37,583 bases of DNA from Seminavis robusta (lineage: Eukaryota > Bacillariophyta > Bacillariophyceae > Naviculales > Naviculaceae), in NCBI GenBank assembly GCA_903772945.1, contig CAICTM010001092.1, forward strand, positions 1 to 37,583. The letters are read 5' to 3'. The translations under genes and the position numbers were made by a program. The notes under the pieces are model-generated. The model worked only from the letters and a program-made list of their open reading frames with translations, ran no database searches and had not been told where the DNA came from. Positions 19,746 through 29,398 of the stretch are shown here, one piece after another. Within the stretch, counting starts at the first letter, position 1. Every line of letters begins with the position of its first letter.

Positions 19746-20759
19746 ATGACAACCTCCAACGGCAACAACAATACCAGCAATAATGATGAGGACAAGAAGA
19801 GACTGCGACAAGACTACGAAACACACATCTTGTGGGAATTCCGAAATGCCTTTCAAAGTGTCCATGAGTGGTTGTTGTACCATGAGAACAGCCACTTGTT
19901 GAGGGACGACGAGCACGACTTTTTGGAGAGCCTGTACAGTGATCCCACCTTGTACTGCGTGGCGGCTGGCCTTGGGACCTTGGCCATGCTACGAATGGGA
20001 CGTGGATCCTACCGTCGGCGCCGTGAACGACGATTACTGCAACAACAGCAGCAACACCCATTTGGCAATCTTCCTTCTCCCGAAGCCGTTGCCAATGCTG
20101 GTACTAACAACAACCAACGCAGTACTAGTCGACTGAGGACTGTTGCCACGTTTGCCTTGGATTTCACATGCTGTTTCATGGCGGGAGCCGTTACTGGAAC
20201 ATACATGGTGGATATTAACGAAGCGCAAGGAGGTCTGGAGCAAATTCCACTTTCGGCGGGTCATTCGGGCATTGCCGATCAATTTTGTCCCGTGCTCATG
20301 GAGGAATACAAGGAACAGTGGAAAATGGCTCACCGACAGCACCAAACCAGCAACACCAGTCATACAGCCACCGTCATGAATTTGGGAGTGCTGGGCAGTC
20401 TCCAGGTGGAAGCACACGATGAGCACATTCCGGCAGAGGAGCACAAAGACATTCTACTTCATCCAAGAGATCCCAATCTACGCGCCCAAATTCTCTTTGT
20501 CCAAAACTGCCGTAAACGACAAGCCATGGAACAACGATTGCGAAAAGAACGGGGATTGGTACTAGATCCTTACCAACCTATTTCCATTCCTCCGCCAGGA
20601 GTTGTCAGTAGTGACGATGACGAAGATGACATGACAAAATGGCTCGAGGAAGACGGTGACGATGACAACAATAGCCAAGAGGACTTTTGGCCTCGGGAAC
20701 AAGTCGCTTCATGGGTCTCTGACCAGGAAGATGACAATGACGACAATCCACAAAAGTAA
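19746..20759 (+). CDS. Hypothetical membrane protein with two hydrophobic segments, 337 aa
   Basis: Starts at ATG 19746 (MTTSNGNNNTSNNDEDKKR); the frame is open upstream but lacks another ATG. A helical region (EFRNAFQSVHEWLLYH) precedes a first hydrophobic stretch (about residues 66-84, PTLYCVAAGLGTLAMLRMG) and an Arg/Gln-rich loop. A second hydrophobic stretch lies at about 131-156 (TVATFALDFTCCFMAGAVTG). The C-terminal part has HPRDPNLRAQILFVQNCRKR and a strongly acidic tail (SDDDEDD and EEDGDDDNNSQED). I do not recognise the family. It could be an organelle or ER membrane protein; no signal peptide precedes the first helix. It is divergent from the alpha-kinase gene. Confidence 0.7.
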   Translation: MTTSNGNNNTSNNDEDKKRLRQDYETHILWEFRNAFQSVHEWLLYHENSHLLRDDEHDFLESLYSDPTLYCVAAGLGTLAMLRMGRGSYRRRRERRLLQQQQQHPFGNLPSPEAVANAGTNNNQRSTSRLRTVATFALDFTCCFMAGAVTGTYMVDINEAQGGLEQIPLSAGHSGIADQFCPVLMEEYKEQWKMAHRQHQTSNTSHTATVMNLGVLGSLQVEAHDEHIPAEEHKDILLHPRDPNLRAQILFVQNCRKRQAMEQRLRKERGLVLDPYQPISIPPPGVVSSDDDEDDMTKWLEEDGDDDNNSQEDFWPREQVASWVSDQEDDNDDNPQK

Positions 20760-21092
20760 ACCATCAATGCGGTTGGTAGACTTAGTCTAGTAGGGAAGGC
20801 TAACCAGTACAACCATACATTATTATTTCTCTACTTCGGCAACTCTGCCATCTCTAGCTAGAAGCTAATAATGACGTTGTAGCTACGTACCCTTAGAGGA
20901 TGTAAACCACTAACGAGTCAAGTGATGGTCATTTCTATAGCTATTACTTGTAGTTGTGGACCTAGCTAGGTCTGGTTGTAGCATTCCCATCATTCCTCCG
21001 CGGTGTTATTCAGGTTCGCTGTTGTATAGTAGCTGGTAGTAGCTCAAGTGGTCTAAGTAGCCCATCAAACTCTACGGTATACCGGTATTCCA
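20760..21092. other. Convergent intergenic region
   Basis: 333 bases between two convergent gene ends, with CTAGCTAG and CTAGCTAGG motifs and no gene. Confidence 0.4.
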
Positions 21093-21965
21093 TTAGTCAT
21101 GATGCACTGCCAATGAAAAGACCGTCTCTCCCTCACCCGAAACCGCACTGACCATGAGCGGCTGAGGTCCCACGGCAGGTATGAAATTATAGCGTCCATA
21201 GATGGGTACCTTAATAGTTCCCGTACCATAATCCATGAATTCATTAAAGGAATGAAAGGTGTAGACATGGTCGGTATCAAACTCGTATTGTTCCGCATGT
21301 TCGGGTCGGGATAATGTTTTGACCCGCTGGCTCGCCGTGCCAAATGGCAAATGGCTGGCCACATTTTCAGGAATGTCGGTGGCCAACATGTCGGGAAGAC
21401 TATCAATATCATAGTCGATACTGAGGGATTGTGCCGTTCCGGCATAGATTGCCAGAGTCTTGGGTTGATCGGCACGTAGATCGACAATGGCACCTGGTTG
21501 GGACCTCTTGAGTGCCTTTTCGAGTATCTTGGCTACCATGGCCGGTGGTTTCTTGACGAGGGGTTGGGTAAAGACACTTCCCACATAAATGTCCGACATT
21601 TTAATATTGGGCAAGAGAAATTGTCCCTGCAAGACCGTTTGCATCAATCGATCTTTGCGGCCGGGAGCAAAGTACTCGTCGTGACGCTTTGGGTCATGAT
21701 CCTCCGAACGAGCGCTTTGGAGGCGCAAGAGAACTTGTCCTCGAAAGAGGGGAGTTTCAAAGGCAATGGGTTTGCCCAGAGTAAGAGGTCCATCTTGATC
21801 CAGCAGGTTCATGTCCTCACCCGCTTGTATGGATACCCGTGGCAGTGCAGCGTCCCTGCTGTTGACGCGCGGTGGCCGCAAGGCAATGGCCATGGCCGAC
21901 ACATTCACAGAGAGGAGGAAGACCCCCCAAACAACAGTTCCGACAAAAACAAGATTGGATGTCAT
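21093..21965 (-). CDS. Secreted or membrane-anchored DUF1769-like protein, 290 aa
   Basis: I chose the ATG complementary to 21963-21965 (MTSNLVFVGTVVWGVFLLSV) because it begins a good signal peptide or anchor (about 1-24, ending NVSA-M). The 70 upstream in-frame residues are atypical. The mature part contains PIAFETPLFRGQVLLRLQSA, FAPGRKDRLMQTVLQGQFLL, DIYVGSVFTQPL, and KTLAIYAGTAQSLSIDYDID. The scheme 'F.G...LR....Y F.g..R....QG.F', followed by a 'G..F..P' element, resembles the fungal and plant DUF1769 family (PF08588), of unknown function. I rely on memory for this and rate it as moderate. It ends in SAVSGEGETVFSLAVHHD. Just upstream of the ATG is a TGAT tetranucleotide run (about 21970-21991), probably in the 5' UTR. 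Confidence 0.6.
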   Translation of the reverse strand: MTSNLVFVGTVVWGVFLLSVNVSAMAIALRPPRVNSRDAALPRVSIQAGEDMNLLDQDGPLTLGKPIAFETPLFRGQVLLRLQSARSEDHDPKRHDEYFAPGRKDRLMQTVLQGQFLLPNIKMSDIYVGSVFTQPLVKKPPAMVAKILEKALKRSQPGAIVDLRADQPKTLAIYAGTAQSLSIDYDIDSLPDMLATDIPENVASHLPFGTASQRVKTLSRPEHAEQYEFDTDHVYTFHSFNEFMDYGTGTIKVPIYGRYNFIPAVGPQPLMVSAVSGEGETVFSLAVHHD

Positions 21966-22825
21966 CTTGATGGTTGATTGATTGATTGATTGAACAAGAT
22001 AATGGATTTTATGACACAAAGTTAGACAGCAACAGCAAAGACCAGCAAGCTGCCAGTGCCATGCCTGGCGGCCATCACAAATCTTGATGCTCGGAACTTG
22101 GATTTGAAAGGAAAAGTGCCAAACAATGACGGAAGTGTTTGGGGTTAAGGTTAACCAAACTACCTGAAGCATCACGGATGTCCCAATGATGAGCTTTCAA
22201 CAGTCTGTCCTACGGTGCCAGATTTTTTAGATAGAGACCTTCAATGATCCTTGTGGGATCTTTTGTCCAGGCTACCGGTACTAGCTAGATCCCATTGCTT
22301 ACCACTTTATTGAGCTTGAAAGACAACGGATTGCTGGCATCACTTGGACACGATCACGCCCCGAACATGTACTACATGTACTAGTATCTCAAGTGCCATC
22401 TGGCGTTTCTTCTCGCTCCCGCCTGTCCGATTGCCACGACTTACCGTAGAGCCAAACGGGGTACGACGATGTACTCTACACTACTACTGGTACCAGTACC
22501 TGTAAGGTCTTGATGTGTATGTTGGCTTACTAGCTAGTCTAGTATTGAATATCTTGCAGGCAAATACGCTTGATCTCTATGCCATACTACACGTACCGAT
22601 ACAGTACTGTAGCTCTTGCTCTTGTCTGTTCCCTCGTGTTGCACGCACCGGTACGGTACCGGTACCTCGCCAAAGAATATTGCTAGTAGATCGGCTGGCT
22701 TATTTAGTCGATTCAAACCAGCACCCGGAACAACAACGTCGGTCTTTCGTGTCTTGGATTTGAAAGTTCTTTGGAGACAATCAGCATCCATATTCACAAT
22801 CCAAAGACTCTTGGATCAACCGACC
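21966..22825. other. Divergent intergenic region with palindrome clusters
   Basis: 860 bases that must contain promoters for both flanking genes. (TGAT)n lies at about 21970. TACCGGTAC and GGTACC palindromes occur at about 22272, 22487 and 22646-22670. No protein gene is seen. Confidence 0.45.
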
Positions 22826-24367
22826 ATGAAAGAAGACATCATGACACCCATTCTCCTCCCCGACCGTGAAACCGTCAGCGAAGAAAGGGCTCGGGAGCTG
22901 GTGGCAGCCGACTTGAAGTTGACAGTGCCTGGCATTACTCGACATCGAGAATCGGGGAATGTGACGTTGATTGATACCAAGTGGCCTGGAAGAGTGGTTT
23001 CGTTATTGCAGCAACATCCCAAATTGGCAGCTGAAAAGTTCCAAAAACCAAAATCTTCTCGAACTTGTCTCTTTTTCAGTGATAGAACGGAAGATGAAGA
23101 TGGCTTCTACCCATTGGCCTACCTGTTGTTGCTATCGGAATTTGACAACATGACACTCTTGAAAGTCGTCATCGACCTCTATCCACAAGCTCTCCTCCAC
23201 CCACGAGAGAAAAATGGCAATCTGCTCCTCCATGATGTTTGTGGAGGTCACTGTCGACAACGAAATCCAGATTTGCTCGTTCCACTCCTGGTCAACTCAT
23301 GTCCTGGGTCCGCTGCTACTCCAAACGCCAAGAAATTGTTACCATTACAACTCTGTCGCAGTTATGCTTCTCTACCAGCGATTCAAGCACTCGTCGATGC
23401 CTACCCCCAAGGACTCTGTCACGTAGATCCATACACCGGATATACCTGCTTTTCCAGAGCACTCACAGCCTCCAATGGACGTCCCAGTGTGGAGTACATG
23501 CTCGACAAACTAGATCAAGAAGATTTGATTCTAGACTCGATCTTGGTCGCCAAGGAACGAAAATGGCCCACCAATCCCATTCATGTACCACACTTGCAAC
23601 GTCTGCTGACAAGAGCAAGGTGTTTGATCCTACGACATGTCGATTTGCAAGGAGAGATTGTGCCATCAACCATCACCTCCCCAACAACAACAAACCTTCA
23701 AGTTTTGGAACTTTGTGATCTTCAACTCAAGAATGGTGGCACAGCCGATGACCTGTTAGCACTAGTGTCTCAATTGGCTCCCAATCTCAAAGAACTAACG
23801 TTGTCTTTGTATCGTCGTGAGAATGAGGAACATGATGTCACAGCTCTGGTCGATTCCATGCTCCGAAGGAACATTGTGGAAAAGTTGGAGCTGAGAAATG
23901 CCGTACGAATCCGCCTGGAGGGCATCTCTCACGAATTGAAAATCAACAAGAGTTTAAAGACGTTGTACTGTGAAGACAGTCTGACACAACCCTCGTCACG
24001 CAAACTATTGGCCAATATTCTGGAAGAAGGCAACGATGTCTTGCAGGATGTTGCCGTGCCGGACTTTCGTTGCACTCACAGTAAGCGAATTGTCGGTTGG
24101 ACCCGATTGAATTGGTGTGGACGACGCAATCTACGGTTGCAAGATGATACCATTACCCTGTCACAATTCACCGAGTTTCTTGCGCGTTGGAAGATTGCAG
24201 CCATCACAGGAAAGCCACGACCCGTGGTGCAACGAGGATGTCATAATATCCCACAACAATACACTCAAAACAATAGTCTGGCAGTGAGACTGGATCCAGC
24301 AGCGGCTCTCAATGTATGGTTTTGTTTCCTTCGAGAATCGGCAGACATGTGGAGTTATGCGTACTAG
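22826..24367 (+). CDS. Ankyrin/leucine-rich repeat-type protein, 513 aa
   Basis: Starts at ATG 22826 (MKEDIMTPILLPDRETVSEE); the frame is open upstream only from TTG at 22616 through palindrome-rich DNA. Ankyrin-like helices follow (YPLAYLLLLSEFDNMTLLKV, IDLYPQALLH, NGNLLLHDVCGGHC, AIQALVDAYPQGLCH), then leucine-rich strands (CLILRHVDLQGE, LQVLELCDLQL, LKELTLSLYRREN, VEKLELRNAVRIRL, LKTLYCEDSL). It ends with LNVWFCFLRESADMWSYAY, a diverged form of the family's closing motif. It is a paralogue of the genes at 6480 and 15445; the shared block is YPLA[YF]-L..N followed by V...YP.A[IL]. Its role as a scaffold is inferred. A second reading frame through the ankyrin part is also open for about 160 codons but has no family features. 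Confidence 0.8.
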   Translation: MKEDIMTPILLPDRETVSEERARELVAADLKLTVPGITRHRESGNVTLIDTKWPGRVVSLLQQHPKLAAEKFQKPKSSRTCLFFSDRTEDEDGFYPLAYLLLLSEFDNMTLLKVVIDLYPQALLHPREKNGNLLLHDVCGGHCRQRNPDLLVPLLVNSCPGSAATPNAKKLLPLQLCRSYASLPAIQALVDAYPQGLCHVDPYTGYTCFSRALTASNGRPSVEYMLDKLDQEDLILDSILVAKERKWPTNPIHVPHLQRLLTRARCLILRHVDLQGEIVPSTITSPTTTNLQVLELCDLQLKNGGTADDLLALVSQLAPNLKELTLSLYRRENEEHDVTALVDSMLRRNIVEKLELRNAVRIRLEGISHELKINKSLKTLYCEDSLTQPSSRKLLANILEEGNDVLQDVAVPDFRCTHSKRIVGWTRLNWCGRRNLRLQDDTITLSQFTEFLARWKIAAITGKPRPVVQRGCHNIPQQYTQNNSLAVRLDPAAALNVWFCFLRESADMWSYAY

Positions 24368-24837
24368 TATGATGTGGAGCCACAGTCTGATACTGGTAGT
24401 TGATGCAAGGATATGACAACATAATTGCTCCCTTTTCAACGTTTGAATCTACTAGTACTTTAATTAAAACTATCCCTTGATGACAATCGTGTCAATGCAA
24501 GTTCATGCCTGCTGTAGTGACTGTTGTGCATTGGCTAGCTACCGTACCTACCCGAAGTCCAATTGTGTGTCTCTCCTGCCCCAGTCCAGCCCAACCCTCG
24601 GCATGTTCACCTTCATCAAACGTATGTGGCATTGAAAAATTAATTGGTCGCCCTTTCACTCTTGAGCTCTGGCCCCGAAAGCACGGCACTGTTATGAGAT
24701 GATTGGAGTCTATGCAAACCACCAAATGTAGGCAGACGCCACCATCCTGTGATGGCATTTGTAGAAATAGTAAACCCATTCCATTTGCTGCCATGCCCCA
24801 CCCCGCAATATCTTTCAATTACTTGCAAACTCATCAA
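24368..24837. other. Convergent intergenic region
   Basis: 470 bases between convergent gene ends. Short frames are seen on both strands, none credible. Confidence 0.35.
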
Positions 24838-25734
24838 TTATGTCGGAGTGGGAGCTGAGGTTGAGGTGGTAGGAGCTGATGTTGAAGATGAAGGGTTGTT
24901 ACTCAACGACGGCGCGTCGGATAAGGATGGCTGTTGTGACGGGTTCTTACTCAAACTTGGAGAGTCAGAAGTACTCGGCTGAGATGAAGGTACCCTGCTG
25001 AGCGATGGCTGGTTGGAAATGGTTGGCGTGAGCGGTTGGGTGGGGGCTGATGTGGTGGGAGTTGTAGGAGTCGTCGGGGCCGCCGTGGTTGGGGCAGGGG
25101 TGGTTACTGGACTGGCCGTGGTAGGGGCTGGTGTGCTTACTGGCTGAAAGGTAGGGAATCGAGTGAACGGAATGGACGTAAATGTGGGAGATAAAGTCTG
25201 GAACGATCGCCGCTTCGAGCGTCTTGCCTTGGATCGCCCCATCCCCTTGCCACTGCCAATCATGGATCTTCGCATGCCTTTTCCCTTGCCTCCAAAACTT
25301 CGGCTACTGCTGCTACTACTACTGCTGCTACTGCTGCTGCTACTCGTATAAAAACGCGCATCTCCTTGGCGAGAATTTCTCCGTCTTCCCATCTTCTGCA
25401 GTTTTCTTTGTTCCAATGCCCTTTGGGTATACTTGTCGTTTCTTCGTTTTCGTTTTCGCTTTCGATGAAGCATTTTTCGGATTGTACCGGTATGATGAAG
25501 TTTGCCATCTCGCTGTTGCAATTGTTCTTCCAGAAGATCATCTAGGTCGTAGTCTTGAGCTGGTGATGCATCTTCCAATGCAGCTCGTTCCAGAATATTG
25601 TCGATATCCCCATTCGCTTTCCTCCTGCCCCTTGAGAAAAGCCCCCGTTCTGACACTACTGGAACGATTTCCATACCTATGATGGCTACCAAGATAGCGA
25701 CGGCTGGAATAGTCATCGTCCTGAGCTTCCTCAT
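24838..25734 (-). CDS. Secreted Ser/Thr/Lys-rich silaffin-like protein, 298 aa
   Basis: Starts at the ATG complementary to 25732-25734 (MRKLRTMTIPAVAILVAIIG), which opens a signal peptide (1-29, ending VVSE). The mature protein has basic clusters (HRKRKRKRRND, residues 90-100), R-x-L sites of the kind cut in silaffin maturation (RGL, RAL, RKL), a run of 14 serines (131-144), and a Gly/Lys/Ser/Arg block (GGKGKGMRRS and GSGKGMGRSKARRSKRRS). A Thr/Pro mucin-like domain follows (TTPAPTTAAPTTP), then repeats of 'PS-LS-x-x-PS' (SLSKNPSQQPSLSDAPSLSN). Silaffins and related frustule proteins are secreted, Ser/Lys-rich and phosphorylated. Composition fits, but no homologue can be named from sequence alone. 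A glycosylated wall or adhesive protein is the alternative. The 53 codons upstream of this ATG are open but lack signal features. Confidence 0.7.
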   Translation of the reverse strand: MRKLRTMTIPAVAILVAIIGMEIVPVVSERGLFSRGRRKANGDIDNILERAALEDASPAQDYDLDDLLEEQLQQRDGKLHHTGTIRKMLHRKRKRKRRNDKYTQRALEQRKLQKMGRRRNSRQGDARFYTSSSSSSSSSSSSSSRSFGGKGKGMRRSMIGSGKGMGRSKARRSKRRSFQTLSPTFTSIPFTRFPTFQPVSTPAPTTASPVTTPAPTTAAPTTPTTPTTSAPTQPLTPTISNQPSLSRVPSSQPSTSDSPSLSKNPSQQPSLSDAPSLSNNPSSSTSAPTTSTSAPTPT

Positions 25735-26175
25735 GGTTGCCTTGGTTGCAAATGCTGTTTTCTGTCTTTCTGGCTTGTCAAATGTCAAATGGTTTGCACC
25801 TTGACAAAATTGGTGCCTCCAACGGTTCATTTTTGTGAGGACAGAGTATCGAAATTTGTGTACAGTTTCACGCCTATTTACCAAAACCTCGCCTTACGCC
25901 TGCTTAAATGAAGCTAGCTTGCTGGCGTCTTGGAGGATGGAGGACTGAAATCAAGAATCAAGAAGCCCACGGTGACCGGTACAAGGTTAGGTGTGCATTT
26001 TTTGGATCCTCATGTTTGCATTGTTGTGGAACCCGCTTCTTCTGTCATAAGAGCAAGCAAAAGGTCCTCTCATTTGTTCGCGGAAGGAAGACGCAAAGAG
26101 CTGCAGATCAGCATTCCAGCGCTGGTTGAATAGTGGAACAAGATCACCACGGCTGAGAACAAAACCTTCATCAAT
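25735..26175. other. Divergent promoter region
   Basis: 440 bases between the divergent silaffin-like and ceramidase genes. A few short frames are visible at 25908-26133, with no known features. Confidence 0.35.
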
Positions 26176-26934
26176 ATGGCCGAAGTCTCATGGAGTGACC
26201 AGTTTCAACGAGGCACTACCAACATAAAATGGTGCGAGGATGTGGTTGCCAGGCATGCTCACAGTGATTGGATCGCGGAATACTACAATTTTTGGTCCAA
26301 TCTTGCCTTTTGCTTTGCAGGGCTCATTGGAATGAAACGCTGTGTGGAGCTGAAGTTGACTGGTGCATTCTGGGCCGCTGAAGTTGTCATGTGCTTTGGG
26401 ATTGGATTTGGTAGTATGATCTTTCATGCTCATCAGTCCAAAGTATCGCAGAATTTTGATGAAATACTCATGAGCATGCTTCTCATGGCACACCTCCATA
26501 CCCTAAAGGATGCAACCCTTTGGTTGACGCCAAGCAAAGGGAAGCGAGCACCATTGTATTATTGGTATCACATATGGGTGGCTGCCTACTGGGCTATCTA
26601 TGCTTACACCAATGTGTATGAGCATTTCAACATTGGATTCACCATTCAGGCAATTTGTGTTTTCCTGCTGTTGTTTGATGTTGGAATGAGGTTTAATCAT
26701 TCCCAGCAAAAGTGGTATGCTTCTGTTGGGTCTCTTGTGATTGCAAAAGTTATCTGGGGATTTGAACGAAAACACTACGAAGAGGGCACATGTGATAGTC
26801 CAGGGGCCCTTGCCTACCATCCTCTTTGGCATGTTGGTGCTGCCCTATCACATTACTTTGCCATGCAACAATGTGCAGAATTGCTTGAAATCCACAGAAG
26901 TGGGAAAAGTGGCAGTGGCAAGAAGATTGATTGA
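26176..26934 (+). CDS. Alkaline ceramidase (ACER/YPC1 family)
   Basis: 252 residues, one exon, ATG 26176. Seven hydrophobic segments are consistent with the seven-helix CREST-type fold (PF05875). Family motifs in order: N-terminal KWCED (19-22, calcium and substrate region), IAEYYNFWSNL (33-43), FGSMIFHAH followed by QNFDEILMSML (78-102) with zinc-ligand His84 and Asp95, and YHPLWHVGAALSHYF (214-228) with His215 and His219 as the remaining zinc ligands. The enzyme hydrolyses ceramide or phytoceramide to sphingoid base and fatty acid in the ER or Golgi membrane. Length is close to the usual 250-280 residues. The C-terminus is Lys-rich (SGKSGSGKKID), reminiscent of an ER-retention tail but not canonical. 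No introns are needed. Confidence 0.93.
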   Translation: MAEVSWSDQFQRGTTNIKWCEDVVARHAHSDWIAEYYNFWSNLAFCFAGLIGMKRCVELKLTGAFWAAEVVMCFGIGFGSMIFHAHQSKVSQNFDEILMSMLLMAHLHTLKDATLWLTPSKGKRAPLYYWYHIWVAAYWAIYAYTNVYEHFNIGFTIQAICVFLLLFDVGMRFNHSQQKWYASVGSLVIAKVIWGFERKHYEEGTCDSPGALAYHPLWHVGAALSHYFAMQQCAELLEIHRSGKSGSGKKID

Positions 26935-27866
26935 TTATGGTGGATTGATACCAATCGAACGCTCCGAAACTACACCATTATCTTTACGCATCACACACGT
27001 ACAATATACATTCATGTTTCGAAACGGAGCATATTTCTTGCTGTGTCGGTTTCACCATGAAGATGACTGGATTCGTACGGAATTGATTCCTGATTTTATA
27101 TAGACCAGCTAGATACGAAATTTTAGTACCGGTAGCCCACATTGGCACCATGATTTCTTTTTCAGCCCTCCTGCTGTCAGATTACGTTGGTGTGCTTCTT
27201 TCTAGACTAGCTAGCTAGCCACGCAAAGGACCGGATGGCAGTAGGTGAATCTTGCTTGAACAAAGCGAGTTGAGGGCACCTGGTGTTTGCAAGGAATTGA
27301 GAAATCACAACCAAGCGGAACTTTTGGCTGATCGAAAATCACAACACACTAAACGGTGTACCCCTCTCTTTGAAGTTTACCCCATCCTTGAAGCTGGAAA
27401 ATCGAATGAAATCATTCCATTCGAGATTGATTCGATTCGATTCGATTCAACCGAAATCTGTTGGTGGGGTGGCAGTGACTGGGACATTGAAATCTTTGAG
27501 CCAAATCCCCCAACATCCGACAATGCAACCATGCGACATCCGCCGAAGCTAGCACTAGCTAGTGTACCATACCGCTGACCACTCTTTTTCCAAAACTTCT
27601 TCCAAATGGGAGCGTACTACTACTCTAGCAGCTACAGTCGTCTCCAATTTCAATGGGATCCGTAGAAGCTGAACACGGAAAGCGAGAGTTGATCTTGTTG
27701 ATCAACATCGCATCGGATGAGGGCACTCTTTTGGACAAGCAATCTTCGAGCTGAAGTTCTTTCCAGACCTGTGTGGCCAGTGAGCAGACTGGACTGTGGG
27801 AAATACCCGGGCCTCGGCTCGTGGGTCGTCCTCAAGCACATCTTGTCTGAATCCGTTATTAGAGGT
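26935..27866. other. Intergenic with microsatellites and a short duplication
   Basis: Contains a CTAGCTAGCTAG run (about 27204-27220), an ATTCG run (about 27424-27450), and a 20-base exact repeat (TGAAGTTCTTTCCAGACCTG) at about 27753, with its second copy at about 27877 inside the end of the next gene. A 108-residue plus frame (27252-27578) starts at TTG and is not supported. Confidence 0.4.
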
Positions 27867-28319
27867 TCAGTTTTTTTGAAGTTCTTTCCAGACCTGCAAC
27901 AGTTGCTTGTATTGAGAGAAGCGATCCACCTCAACACAAAAGCCCTGAAGCATCATCTTTGGGTTGGCATTCTCGTTGGACCGAGATTCATGGAGCCCTC
28001 CATAAATCCAAAGTAGCTCCTTTCTCCACTCCTTGCCAGTTCTTGCTGTTCTCGAAAAAGCAGCACGCTTTTTCTGATCCTTTTGTGGCTGCTGTTGTGG
28101 TTGTTGCTGTTGCTGTTGCTGTGGCGGCTGCTGTGACTGCTGCTGCGAGTTTTGCTGCAGGGGTGGTTCTTGTTGCTGCTGCAAACGAAGTTGTTGGAGT
28201 GGAAGCCGTTGTTCCGGATGCTGTTCTTGACGGCGACGGACACGCTCTTCTCGGGCTGTTTGTTGGCTCAATGCCAACGCTAAAGCCAATTCATTCTGTT
28301 GTTGCTGACAGTATGCCAT
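27867..28319 (-). CDS. Gln-rich protein with UIM-like motif, 150 aa
   Basis: ATG complementary to 28317-28319. The N-terminus MAYCQQQQNELALALALSQQ holds a UIM-like core (L-x-x-A-x-x-x-S), the pattern of ubiquitin-interacting motifs, although the usual acidic stretch before it is reduced to one Glu. A long Gln/Pro tract follows (residues about 40-80). The C-terminal part (EWRKELLWIYGGLH, GFCVEVDRFSQYKQLLQVWK) looks folded but is unfamiliar. The coding DNA of the tail shares a 20-base exact repeat with flanking DNA 124 bases farther downstream on the minus strand. That copy also follows CACACAG and could provide an alternative last exon (inference, weak). Confidence 0.55.
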   Translation of the reverse strand: MAYCQQQQNELALALALSQQTAREERVRRRQEQHPEQRLPLQQLRLQQQQEPPLQQNSQQQSQQPPQQQQQQQPQQQPQKDQKKRAAFSRTARTGKEWRKELLWIYGGLHESRSNENANPKMMLQGFCVEVDRFSQYKQLLQVWKELQKN

Positions 28320-28746
28320 GGTATCACTATGAACGTATCAGGCCGTGTCGCCTTGTCAATCTCCATTTTTGCATCCATCATCGACAGCATTCAAACCATC
28401 GTATCCGTTTTTCCAGTTTTTGTGAGTAGGAACCCCGTTTCAGAAAATTAGAAAGCTCCATCGTCGAAACAGGAAGAGAAGCACGGCGCCCACTCAAATC
28501 CAACAAGACGCAAGCTTCAAACAAAGAAGCCACCATTGCCAACTTCAGTCAATGTGTTGATGTAATGGCATTGCCTATCGATAGTGGTGGCTGATCGGCG
28601 GGTTAGTCACGATCTGGACTTGAAATGATTCATATGCCCCCTGGGTCGTCTCCGTTTCCATAAATCTTTTATTACCAACACCTAACTCCCTTTATTGAAA
28701 CAGTATTCGCGCGCTCCGCCCGCTCATCCCTTTCAGCTTCGCCCCG
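28320..28746. other. Intergenic, no gene seen
   Basis: Nothing credible is seen on either strand. This marks the change from the gene-dense to the repeat-rich part of the window. Confidence 0.35.
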
Positions 28747-28973
28747 AGCCCCGAAACTGCTCCCTCGTCATTCATGCAAAACATGTGAAGAACGCAAGGC
28801 GACTTTCATGTTCATGTACATGCGTTGACTGTATCCCGTCAATACAATACTAGTCGCCCCGAAAGCCCCGAAACTGCTCCCTCGTCATTCATGCAAAACA
28901 TGTGAAGAACGCAAGGCGACTTTCATGTGCATGTACATGCGTTGACTGTATCCCGTCAATACAATACTAGTCG
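28747..28973. repeat. 117-base tandem duplication
   Basis: The block beginning AGCCCCGAAACTGCTCCC at 28747 recurs at 28864. The two copies (28747-28856 and 28864-28973) differ at one base that I can see (TTCATGTTC against TTCATGTGC). Each copy contains the palindrome CATGTACATG and a short stem GTTGAC...GTCAAT. The near-identity indicates recent duplication. Confidence 0.9.
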
Positions 28974-29398
28974 AATACGTAGACTTCTACAGAGGCCTCT
29001 AAGTAATGCACGCGGGGTATAATTCAAACCTCCACTCCCCAAAAGTACCCTTACCCCTAAAAGCAAATCGTCTCCGGGAGACGAAATTCCGACAGAACCG
29101 AGAGGTCGCCTCACCACTTGGCGCGCTTTCTTCTAAATAAAACAAATATAAGCGTTAATGCAAAGTGTAGTGTCTAGTCACGATTTTTCATTGATGTCTT
29201 CTTTAAGGATGTCCCACGGGGTGTTTTCTTAAAAGTGTGAAACATGCACCGTTTACTAGCACTATCGCGACAAGAAAAGTGAGAAAACTCCATTGTGAGA
29301 CTAGCTTAGACCTATTGCCATTCCTCGAAAACCACATCGCATGTCTATGTTGTTATATTCCATCTTATAGAGTAGACAATGCTCTATCTCTGTGAGGT
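28974..29398. other. Intergenic, no gene seen
   Basis: No coding or RNA feature recognised. Confidence 0.3.

Noticed and set aside
23239..23718. Second open frame of about 160 codons within the ankyrin/LRR gene
   Set aside because: Same-strand shadow; ankyrin and leucine-rich features lie in the other frame.
25163..25682. Leu-rich or Tyr/Cys-rich + strand frames
   Set aside because: They are complements of the poly-Ser and basic segments of the silaffin-like gene on the minus strand.
27252..27578. 108-codon + frame
   Set aside because: No ATG at its start, it crosses an ATTCG microsatellite, and no domain is recognisable.
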